DNA of 64,000 bases from CAVWTN01 sp963757945 (GTDB lineage: Bacteria > Vulcanimicrobiota > Vulcanimicrobiia > Vulcanimicrobiales > Vulcanimicrobiaceae), in NCBI GenBank assembly GCA_963757945.1, contig CAVWTN010000002.1, forward strand, positions 682,001-746,000, read 5' to 3'. Under the pieces are notes generated by a model that worked only from the letters and a program-made list of their open reading frames with translations, made no database searches and was not told where the DNA came from. Below are positions 57,695 through 64,000 of this stretch, one piece after another (positions within the stretch are counted from its first letter, which is position 1; every line of letters starts with the position of its first letter). The translations under genes and the position numbers were made by a program.

Positions 57695-58474
57695 ATGTCG
57701 CAGCCGATGCCGGCGGTCTACTTCGGTCACGGCAATCCGATGAACGCCCTGCAAGACAACGCGTACACGCAAGCGTGGGCGGCCCTGGGAGCCGCATTGC
57801 CGCGGCCCAAAGCGATCCTCGCGATCTCCGCGCACTGGTACCTGCCGGCGACGCTCGTCACGGCGATGGAACGCCCGCGCACGATTCACGATTTCGGCGG
57901 ATTCCCGGCCGAGTTGTATCGCGCGGAGTATCCGGCGCCGGGCGATCCGGCGCTCGCGCGCCGCATCCAAACGCTGCTGGAGCCGCTCTCGGTCGGGAGC
58001 GACCAGCTGTGGGGCCTCGATCACGGAACCTGGGCCGTTCTCTGTCACGTCTATCCGCACGCGGACATCCCGATCGTGCAACTCAGCATCGACGAGTCGC
58101 AGCCGCCGGCATTCCACTACGAACTCGGGCGGCTCTTGGGGCCGTTACGCGACGAGGGCATCCTGATCGCCGGCAGCGGCAATCTCGTTCACAACCTCCA
58201 CACGTACGCTTGGGGCCGGCACGCCGTCGAGCCGTTCGATTGGGCGGTGCGCTTCGAGGAACGCGTGCGCCGTTCGCTGCGCGACGGCGACGATCTGACG
58301 CTCGTCGATTACGAGGCGCTCGGCGGCGACGCGCTGCTCTCGGTGCCGACGCCCGAGCATTATCTGCCGCTGCTCTACGTGCTCGGTGCGCGCAGGCCGG
58401 GCGAGCCGGTCAGCTATCCGGTCGAGGGCGTCGACGGTGGCTCGATCTCGATGCTCTCCGTCCGCGTCGGCTGA
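57695..58474 (+). CDS. LigB/DODA-type extradiol dioxygenase (YgiD-like)
   Basis: This encodes 259 aa with GAGAGG upstream. YgiD-type enzymes open catechol rings such as DOPA using a single metal. Metal/acid residues: His in VYFGHGNPMNAL (about 12), His in SAHWYLPATL, His in LDHGTWAVLCHVYP and HYLPLLYVLG near 225. The physiological substrate is unknown; homologues are frequent in genomes without betalain metabolism. It sits at the end of a two-gene run with the DUF5996 gene. Confidence 0.92.
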   Translation: MSQPMPAVYFGHGNPMNALQDNAYTQAWAALGAALPRPKAILAISAHWYLPATLVTAMERPRTIHDFGGFPAELYRAEYPAPGDPALARRIQTLLEPLSVGSDQLWGLDHGTWAVLCHVYPHADIPIVQLSIDESQPPAFHYELGRLLGPLRDEGILIAGSGNLVHNLHTYAWGRHAVEPFDWAVRFEERVRRSLRDGDDLTLVDYEALGGDALLSVPTPEHYLPLLYVLGARRPGEPVSYPVEGVDGGSISMLSVRVG

Positions 58475-58482
58475 GCGCGCCG

Positions 58483-59037
58483 CTAGCGCCGCGCGAGCAG
58501 GAAACCGGGGAGCGCGCTCCCGCTGGTCGCGCGCGCGTAATGCTCGCGGTCGCTTTCGGTCCAATACTCGCGCAAGTCCGAGAAGAGCGCGGCCGCGCGC
58601 TTCAAATCGCCTGCGTAAAACGCGCTCTGCGCGGCCGTTCGGCAGGCTTGCACGAGGATCGGCTCGCGGAACGTGCGGTGGAACTCCTCGAAATCGCCGC
58701 GGAGGAACGGCCCGAAATGCGTGCGCAAGAGCGCGATCTGCCGGTCCATCTCCGCGGCGAGCGTCTCGTGCGTGCGGCCCGGCGCGCCGGCCGCTCCGCT
58801 CGGCGGCGTCCCCAGCAACTCCGCGAGGGAGTGCGTCCGGTCGCGCGTGCCGTCCTCGAGCGAGATCTCGAGCGCCGGATCCGCGGAGAAGTCGTACGAG
58901 AGGATGACGGCGCGCCGCTCGGCCCGATACCAGGCGCCGACCGGGAAGTCGCTCGTCTGCGTTAGCGTGAACCCGTAGTCCCGGCAAAGAAACTCGAAGT
59001 GCGCTTCGACGATCGGAAGCAATCCTGCAGCCAACAT
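58483..59037 (-). CDS. Hypothetical protein divergent from prk
   Basis: This encodes 184 aa from ATG 59037; the frame stays open upstream but runs through the prk promoter and first codons, so those residues are unlikely. The sequence starts MLAAGLLPIVEAHFEFLCRD and continues with YGFTLTQTSDFPVGAWYRAERRAVILSYDF and a C-terminal helix-rich part. Soluble, no signal. The family is unknown to me. It faces the Calvin-cycle operon (109 bp apart) and may be regulated with it, but a role in carbon fixation is not shown. Confidence 0.6.
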   Translation of the reverse strand: MLAAGLLPIVEAHFEFLCRDYGFTLTQTSDFPVGAWYRAERRAVILSYDFSADPALEISLEDGTRDRTHSLAELLGTPPSGAAGAPGRTHETLAAEMDRQIALLRTHFGPFLRGDFEEFHRTFREPILVQACRTAAQSAFYAGDLKRAAALFSDLREYWTESDREHYARATSGSALPGFLLARR

Positions 59038-59145
59038 GCCCTTCGGTATCGGCAAAATTCGCCCGGGCTTGTAGCTCGACGAGGAGAGCAACCGACTAAA
59101 GTCGTATTGGCGAAAACCGTCCAACGAGCCCTGGAGGCCATCCAA

Positions 59146-60072
59146 TTGCCGAATAGACCGATCATGATCGCCGTCGGGGGCGATTCCGGGACCGGAAAGA
59201 CCACGCTGTGCCGCGGTATTTACCGGATCTTCGGGGGCGAACGCATCGAGACGATTTGCCTTGACGACTATCATTCGCTCGATCGCGCCCAGCGCAAGGC
59301 CGTGGGATTCACGGCCCTCGATCCGCGCGCGAACAACTTCGCCGCGATGGAGGAGGACCTGTGGGCCCTACGCGAGGGCCGGGCGATCGACAAGCCCGTG
59401 TACGACCATTCCGACGGCACGTTCACCGCCCCGGAGCGGATCGAACCGCGCGAGATCATCGTGATCCAGGGCCTCTTTCCGCTCTACACGCGGGCCTTGC
59501 GTTCGCTGTTCGACATCACGGTCTGGCTCGACCCCGAACCTGAACTCAAGCTCGCCTGGAAGATCCAGCGCGACACGATGCAGCGCGGCTACACGGAGGC
59601 CGAGGTGCTGGCCGAGTTGGAGAAGCGCCGCCCCGACATCGACGCGCACATCCAACCGCAGGGGGCCCACGCGGATCTGACCGTGCAGTTCTACCGTCCG
59701 GCCAATTGGAAGGACGAAGATCCGACGAAGCTCTCGGCGCGCATCAGGAAGGGGAGCCGCTTCAAACCGCTCGACTACAGCGAGTTCGCGAGCCGCAGCA
59801 CCTCGATCCGTCAGCTCACCGCGGAAGCGAGCGGTTTTCCGCAAACCCTGATCGAACTCGAAGGGGACATCGATCCGGAGACGGCGGAAGCGGTCGAGGA
59901 CAAGATCTGGTCCCATATGGCGACCCACGCCCACCTTCGGCCGGAGCGCCTCGGTGAATTCGCCGACGCTCACGGGAATCTCAAGATTGGTTACACACTT
60001 GCCCTCGCCCAGTTGCTGATCGCACGCCGCGTCGCCCTGGTCGAGAACGAACTGCTACAGGGAGTCCGCTAG
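59146..60072 (+). CDS. prk: Phosphoribulokinase
   Basis: This encodes 308 aa from TTG 59146, which has GGAGG 8 nt upstream. It phosphorylates ribulose-5-phosphate to ribulose-1,5-bisphosphate for RuBisCO. The P-loop GGDSGTGKTT (11-20) and the family stretches CLDDYHSLDRAQRK, KPVYDHSDGTF and ITVWLDPEPELKLAWKIQRD are present. The form is the P-loop kinase found with form I RuBisCO. The stop TAG is immediately followed by the cbbL ATG (zero spacing). The Cys pair used for redox control in plant-type Prk is not obvious. Confidence 0.95.
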   Translation: MPNRPIMIAVGGDSGTGKTTLCRGIYRIFGGERIETICLDDYHSLDRAQRKAVGFTALDPRANNFAAMEEDLWALREGRAIDKPVYDHSDGTFTAPERIEPREIIVIQGLFPLYTRALRSLFDITVWLDPEPELKLAWKIQRDTMQRGYTEAEVLAELEKRRPDIDAHIQPQGAHADLTVQFYRPANWKDEDPTKLSARIRKGSRFKPLDYSEFASRSTSIRQLTAEASGFPQTLIELEGDIDPETAEAVEDKIWSHMATHAHLRPERLGEFADAHGNLKIGYTLALAQLLIARRVALVENELLQGVR

Positions 60073-61521
60073 ATGGCAACGACCGCAAACGGAGAGGCGA
60101 AGCGCTGGGAATCCGGCGTCACGCCGTACGCCCAGATGGGCTATTGGGATCCGAACTACGAGTTGAAGGACACCGACGTCCTTTGCGCGTTTCGCATCAC
60201 GCCCCAGCCGGGCGTCGATCCGATCGAAGCCGCGGCGGCCGTCGCGGGCGAGTCTTCGACGGCGACCTGGACGGTCGTGTGGACGGATCGCCTGACGGCG
60301 CACACGCATTACCAAGCGAAGGCCTACCGCGTCGATCCGGTCCCTGGGAACCCCGAGCAGTACATCGCCTACATCGCCTACGATCTCGACCTCTTCGAAG
60401 AGGGCTCGATCGCGAACCTGACGTCGTCGATCATCGGCAACGTCTTCGGTTTCAAGGCGCTCAAAGCGCTGCGCCTGGAAGACATGCGGATCCCGGTCGC
60501 CTACGTGAAGACGTTCCAAGGGCCGCCGCACGGGATCGTGCTGGAGCGCGAGTACCTCAACAAGTTCGGCCGCCCGCTGCTCGGCGCGACGGTCAAGCCG
60601 AAACTCGGCCTCTCCGCGAAGAATTACGGACGCGTCGTCTACGAAGGGCTGCGCGGCGGGCTCGACTTCACGAAGGACGACGAGAACATCAACAGCCAGC
60701 CGTTCATGCGCTGGCGCGACCGCTTCCTGTTCTGCATGGAAGCCGTCAACAAGGCCGAGGCCGCCACGGGCGAGCTCAAGGGCCATTACCTGAACATCAC
60801 CGCCGGCGACATGGAGCAGATGTACGAGCGCGCCGAGTTCGCGAAGGAACTCGGCTCGGTCATCGTCATGATCGATTTGACGATCGGCTTCACCGCGATG
60901 ACCTCGATGTCGAAGTGGTGCCGCAAGAACGGCGTGCTGCTGCACCTCCATCGCGCGGGCCACTCGACGTACACGCGCCAAAAGACGCACGGCGTCAGCT
61001 TCCGCGTCCTCGCGAAGTGGTGCCGCCTGCTCGGCGTCGACCACATCCATGCGGGAACGGTCGTCGGCAAACTCGAGGGCGATCCGCACACGACGAAGGG
61101 CTACTACGACATTCTGCGCGAGGATTTCGTGCCGACCAATCCCCTGCACGGCGTCTTCTTCGATCAGCACTGGGCCTCGATGGCGCCGGTCATGCCGGTC
61201 GCTTCGGGCGGTATCCACGCGGGCCAGATGCATCAACTGCTCTCGCTGCTCGGCGAGGACGTCGTGCTGCAGTTCGGCGGCGGCACGATCGGGCATCCGG
61301 ACGGCATCGCGGCGGGCGCGATCGCGAATCGCGTCGCGCTGGAATCGATGATCCTGGCTCGCAATGAGGGCCGCGATTACCTGAACGAAGGCCCCGACAT
61401 CCTCAAGGCCGCGGCCAAGCACTGCCATCCGCTGGCGCGCGCGCTCGATATCTGGAAAGACATCACGTTCGATTACGAGTCGACCGACACGCCGGACGCG
61501 CTCGTCACCCCATCGTTCTAG
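60073..61521 (+). CDS. cbbL: RuBisCO large subunit, form I red-type
   Basis: This encodes 482 aa. It carboxylates RuBP. The active-site residues fall at standard positions: Asn123, Lys175 (KPKLGLS), the carbamylated Lys201 with Asp203 and Glu204 in GGLDFTKDDEN, His291/293 and Arg294 (HLHRAGH), Lys333 in VVGKLEGDPH. The sequence belongs to the red-type (form IC/ID/IE) branch, not cyanobacterial green type, and is likely close to form IE described in Eremiobacterota and Actinobacteria, but phylogeny was not done. The start lies directly after the prk stop; GGGAG is 8 nt upstream inside prk. Confidence 0.98.
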   Translation: MATTANGEAKRWESGVTPYAQMGYWDPNYELKDTDVLCAFRITPQPGVDPIEAAAAVAGESSTATWTVVWTDRLTAHTHYQAKAYRVDPVPGNPEQYIAYIAYDLDLFEEGSIANLTSSIIGNVFGFKALKALRLEDMRIPVAYVKTFQGPPHGIVLEREYLNKFGRPLLGATVKPKLGLSAKNYGRVVYEGLRGGLDFTKDDENINSQPFMRWRDRFLFCMEAVNKAEAATGELKGHYLNITAGDMEQMYERAEFAKELGSVIVMIDLTIGFTAMTSMSKWCRKNGVLLHLHRAGHSTYTRQKTHGVSFRVLAKWCRLLGVDHIHAGTVVGKLEGDPHTTKGYYDILREDFVPTNPLHGVFFDQHWASMAPVMPVASGGIHAGQMHQLLSLLGEDVVLQFGGGTIGHPDGIAAGAIANRVALESMILARNEGRDYLNEGPDILKAAAKHCHPLARALDIWKDITFDYESTDTPDALVTPSF

Positions 61522-61532
61522 CAGAGGTAATG

Positions 61533-61961
61533 ATGCATCTCACGCAAGGCGCGTTCTCGTTTCTCCCGCCGCTGACGGACGAGCAGATCGAAAAGCAGAT
61601 CCAGTATGCGCTCGACAACAACTGGCCGATCTCGCTCGAATACACCGACGATCCGCACCCGCGCAACTCGTATTGGGACATGTTCGGGCTCCCGCTCTTC
61701 GATCTCAAGGACGCCAAGGCGGTCCTGCAGCACGTCCACAAGGCCCGCGAGGTCCACGCGAACGCCTACATCAAGCTCAACGCGTTCGATGCGCGTCTGG
61801 GACGCCAGACGACGGCGCTGAGCTTCATCGTGCACCGGCCGAAGGTCGAACCCGGCTTCCGCCTGGAACGCACGAACGGCCCGGATCGCCGCATCATCTT
61901 CGGGTTGCACTCGTACGCGACGGACCAGCCCCACGGCAAGCGCTACCCCACGGATGAATGA
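61533..61961 (+). CDS. cbbS: RuBisCO small subunit
   Basis: This encodes 142 aa from ATG 61533 (MHLTQGAFSFLPPLTDEQI), with GAGG 5 nt upstream; an ATG 3 nt earlier is adjacent. Red-type features are the long form and the absence of the green-type loop. SLEYTDDPHPRNSYWDMFG matches red-type small subunits. The C-terminal hairpin extension (after about 105: FIVHRPKVEPGFRLERTNG) is typical of the red-type enzyme. It overlaps cbbX by 4 bp. Confidence 0.97.
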   Translation: MHLTQGAFSFLPPLTDEQIEKQIQYALDNNWPISLEYTDDPHPRNSYWDMFGLPLFDLKDAKAVLQHVHKAREVHANAYIKLNAFDARLGRQTTALSFIVHRPKVEPGFRLERTNGPDRRIIFGLHSYATDQPHGKRYPTDE

Positions 61962-62857
61962 GTAGCGATATCGACGCGGCGAAAGGGCCGGGCGTCATGC
62001 TCGACCTGGACGCCGCCTATCGGGATTCGCACATCGGCGAGGTTCTCGCCCAACTCGATCGAGAACTCGTCGGGCTCGCGCCCGTGAAGACGCGCATCCG
62101 CGAGATCGCGCATCTGCTCTTGGTCGACAAGCTGCGCAAGCAGGTCGGGCTCAGTTCGGAGCCGCCGCCGCTGCACATGTCGTTCACCGGGCGCCCTGGA
62201 ACGGGCAAGACGACGGTCGCGATGCGCATGGCCGAGATCCTGCACCGGCTAGGCTACATTCGCCGCGGGCAGCTCGTCGTCGCGACGCGCGACGATCTCG
62301 TCGGGCAATACATCGGGCATACCGCTCCCAAGACGAAAGAAGTGCTCAAGCGCGCGATGGGCGGCGTGCTCCTGATCGACGAGGCGTACTACCTCTACAA
62401 GCCGGAAAACGAGCGCGACTACGGCGCCGAGGCGATCGAGATCCTGCTGCAGGTGATGGAGAACCAGCGCGACGACCTGGTCGTCATCTTCGCGGGCTAC
62501 AAAGACCGCATGGACACGTTCTTCGCGAGCAATCCGGGCTTGAGTTCACGGGTCGCCAACCACATCGACTTCCCCGATTACTCCGTCGAGGAGCTGCTCG
62601 CGATCGCGCACTTGATGCTCGAGAAGCTGAACTACGCGTTCTCGCCGGCGGCGGACGGCGCGTTCCGCGAGTACATCGTGCGGCGCATGCAGCAGCCGCA
62701 GTTCTCGAACGCACGCAGCGTCCGCAACGCGATCGACCGCGCGCGCCTGCGCCAAGCGAACCGGCTCTTCGAACACGGCGGCACCGTCAGCGCCGAACAA
62801 CTGCAAACGATCGACGAGCCGGACATCCGCAAGAGCCGCGTCTTCGCGACCTCGTAG
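61958..62857 (+). CDS. cbbX: Red-type RuBisCO activase
   Basis: This encodes 299 aa. CbbX is an AAA+ hexamer that threads the C-terminus of the large subunit to release inhibitory sugar phosphates. Walker A GRPGTGKTT (78-86), Walker B GGVLLIDEAY (135-143), the pore-loop YIGHTAPKT (118-126) and VFAGYKDRMDTFFASNPGL match known CbbX. The ATGA overlap couples it to cbbS. This confirms a red-type complex. The gene ends the prk-cbbLSX operon. Confidence 0.97.
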   Translation: MSSDIDAAKGPGVMLDLDAAYRDSHIGEVLAQLDRELVGLAPVKTRIREIAHLLLVDKLRKQVGLSSEPPPLHMSFTGRPGTGKTTVAMRMAEILHRLGYIRRGQLVVATRDDLVGQYIGHTAPKTKEVLKRAMGGVLLIDEAYYLYKPENERDYGAEAIEILLQVMENQRDDLVVIFAGYKDRMDTFFASNPGLSSRVANHIDFPDYSVEELLAIAHLMLEKLNYAFSPAADGAFREYIVRRMQQPQFSNARSVRNAIDRARLRQANRLFEHGGTVSAEQLQTIDEPDIRKSRVFATS

Positions 62858-62870
62858 CGGCGTCGTAAAC

Positions 62871-63056
62871 GTCACCCTGTCCAAGGGTGAGCCTGTTCAA
62901 GGGCGATTAGCGGTTGGGAGCCGGCCCCGGCGAGCGGGGGCGGCGACATAGTCCCACGGGGACGCCCGCCTACCTATGCGCTTTTCGAGTGGCGCAGGGA
63001 TCCGGCGCGTCCGCTCGTCCTTCGACAGGCGCACCATTCGACAAGCTCGGGGTGAC
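62871..63056. repeat. Dispersed-repeat-like elements after cbbX
   Basis: Hairpin TCACCCT-GTCCA-AGGGTGA at 62872-62890 and a near-repeat (CCTGTCCAAGGGTG at 62876, CCTGTTCAAGGGCG at 62892). TTCGACAGGC at 63021-63030 and TTCGACAAGC at 63037-63046 form a direct pair ending in CTCGGGGTGACGG. Such CTTCGACAxGCTC...GTGAC elements are scattered in intergenic regions of many bacterial genomes. No gene in 62858-63065. The first hairpin may end cbbX transcription. Confidence 0.6.
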
Positions 63057-63065
63057 GGTGCCGCC

Positions 63066-63935
63066 TTAGCGGCCCGCGGGCTCGGGTTGGGGGGTGGCGA
63101 GGAGTTGGGGGGAGCGTTCGCCGGTGAGGTAGACCGGGAGTTCGGCGATTGAGAATTGGACGCCGGTCCAGAAGGGGCCGAACTCCGCGTAACGCGAGCT
63201 TGCTTCGTCGAAGCGCATTTCGTAGATCAGCTTCTTGAACGTCAGCGGATCGTCGGCGTAGAGGTCGACGCCCCATTCCCAGTCGTCGAAGCCGATCGAG
63301 CCTGAGATCACTTGCGTGACCTGGCCGTGGAACGAACGGCCGATCTTGCCGTGATCGAGCATCAGGCGCGCGCGCTCGTCGTAGGGCAGCTCGTACCAAT
63401 TCACGCTCTCGCCTCGCTTCTTGTTCATCGGGTAGAAGCAGACGTAGCGGCGTGGCGCGACCTTCGCCCAGAGGCGGGCCGCATTGCGGGGTTGGCGCGC
63501 TTGTTCGGCGATGAGGCCGTCGAAGGCCTCGATCCATTCTTGCGAATGCGGCTTGAGGCCGCGATCGCGCAGTTCGGCGTGGATGCGGCCCGTTGCCTCG
63601 TAGAGGCCCAGTTCCAAGACGGAGACGTAGGAGCCCGCGGGTGCGAGATAGTCGGCGAGTTCGAGCTTGTCGAGTTGCGCTTGCACGAGCGCGAGATCGT
63701 CGAAGGAGCGCGCGTAGTGCGTGAACATCAGATCGGCCTTGTGGCCGAGGATCTGCGCGAGCGCGCAATCGCCGTCGGCGCTCGCGGCGAGCGGTTCGAG
63801 CGCGGCGACGGCCTCGTTGCCGATCGCGGCGCGGCGGTCGGCGGGGAGCGCATCGAAACGGCGGCGATCCAGGCGGAACATGCGGTGGAGGATGTGCCAG
63901 CTATCGAGGGATTCCGGAACGTCGGGATGTCGCAT
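63066..63935 (-). CDS. hemQ: Coproheme decarboxylase / chlorite-dismutase family HemQ
   Basis: This encodes 289 aa, the long form of the chlorite-dismutase family. HemQ (ChdC) decarboxylates coproheme III to haem b in the coproporphyrin-dependent branch of haem synthesis. Key residues are Tyr168 in CFYPMNKKRGESVNWY and the proximal-type His195 in LMLDHGKIGRSFHGQV, followed by GFDDWEWGVDLYADDP. It lacks the distal Arg of true chlorite dismutases as far as visible. ChdC often neighbours hemG/hemY and hemH; one partial gene precedes it here. Confidence 0.95.
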   Translation of the reverse strand: MRHPDVPESLDSWHILHRMFRLDRRRFDALPADRRAAIGNEAVAALEPLAASADGDCALAQILGHKADLMFTHYARSFDDLALVQAQLDKLELADYLAPAGSYVSVLELGLYEATGRIHAELRDRGLKPHSQEWIEAFDGLIAEQARQPRNAARLWAKVAPRRYVCFYPMNKKRGESVNWYELPYDERARLMLDHGKIGRSFHGQVTQVISGSIGFDDWEWGVDLYADDPLTFKKLIYEMRFDEASSRYAEFGPFWTGVQFSIAELPVYLTGERSPQLLATPQPEPAGR

Positions 63936-63940
63936 GGAGC

Positions 63941-64000
63941 TTAGCTTCGCTCGCCCGGGGCCTCGTTGCCTGTGCCCACCGTCACCGGGCGGCCGCGATC
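63941..64000 (-). CDS. C-terminal end of an upstream gene
   Basis: On the minus strand from the window edge, one frame reads PVTVGTGNEAPGERS and ends at TAA 63941, 5 bp before the hemQ ATG. Too short to identify. If real it is likely in the same operon as hemQ, perhaps a haem-pathway gene. Confidence 0.35.
   Translation of the reverse strand, partial: DRGRPVTVGTGNEAPGERS

Noticed and set aside
62858..63065. Small CDS after cbbX
   Set aside because: No frame with ribosome site; the region consists of hairpin and TTCGACA-type repeats.

Overview
The window is one continuous piece of a GC-rich bacterial chromosome, with dense coding on both strands, frequent 4-bp ATGA/GTGA start-stop overlaps and many GTG/TTG starts. 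I saw no tRNA, rRNA, CRISPR array, transposase or phage gene. The organism looks diderm: a TonB-dependent receptor, a DUF5916-type outer-membrane barrel, a cytochrome-barrel fusion and many lipoproteins with TPTP-type linkers. It also has red-type form I RuBisCO with CbbX, a phosphoribulokinase, and a HemQ/ChdC-type protein of the coproporphyrin haem branch. That mix suggests candidate phylum Eremiobacterota (WPS-2) or a close relative. This is inference from gene content, not from a marker phylogeny.

Layout. 1-2.0 kb: two lipoproteins, the first a cut-off beta-propeller. 2.1-7.1 kb (minus): speD, a propeller lipoprotein, speE, a PaaI-type thioesterase, gcvT and gcvH, with speD preceded by a long folded leader. 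7.5-12 kb (plus): a degenerate EAL protein, sufB, a Rieske protein, an arginine-deiminase/DDAH-type hydrolase and its apparently dead paralogue. 12-17.8 kb: rplU, prp, homoserine dehydrogenase, a lytic transglycosylase, a TatA/B-like protein, trmD and rplS. 17.8-24.2 kb: two signal peptidases, rbgA, rnhB, yraN, an APC permease with a membrane-anchored Usp partner, and a third signal peptidase. 24.2-28.9 kb (minus): a PLP enzyme followed by a complete RbsB/A/C-type sugar ABC importer. 29-37.6 kb: a TonB-dependent receptor with a Cys-rich upstream ORF and a terminator hairpin in its leader, a TetR regulator facing a methyltransferase/FAD-oxidoreductase pair, a nitronate-monooxygenase-like protein and a glycosyltransferase.

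37.8-49 kb is accessory: a DUF5916 barrel, isochorismatase, a DUF4160-like/DUF2442 pair, a three-gene cassette (HELVE-type putative peptidase, a stand-alone copy of its C-terminal domain, and an Ala/Gly-rich peptide), comM, a B12-binding radical SAM enzyme, an NmrA-type reductase, an NHL-repeat lipoprotein and a VOC protein. 49-51.8 kb holds a multicopper-oxidase lipoprotein and a c-haem/beta-barrel fusion, with a DtxR/IdeR-like box in the promoter. 52-55.5 kb is a vWA-PP2C-kinase (TerY-type) triad. 55.5-59 kb: an acyltransferase, a DUF5996 protein, an LigB/DODA-type dioxygenase and an unknown gene. 59.1-62.9 kb is the Calvin-cycle operon prk-cbbL-cbbS-cbbX. The window ends with hemQ.

Together the genes suggest an autotroph-capable aerobe. 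The c-haem barrel and copper oxidase could serve extracellular electron or metal oxidation that feeds the Calvin operon, but this link is speculative. Several genes show a -10-like hexamer only 6-9 nt before the start codon and no Shine-Dalgarno, so leaderless transcription is probably common here.
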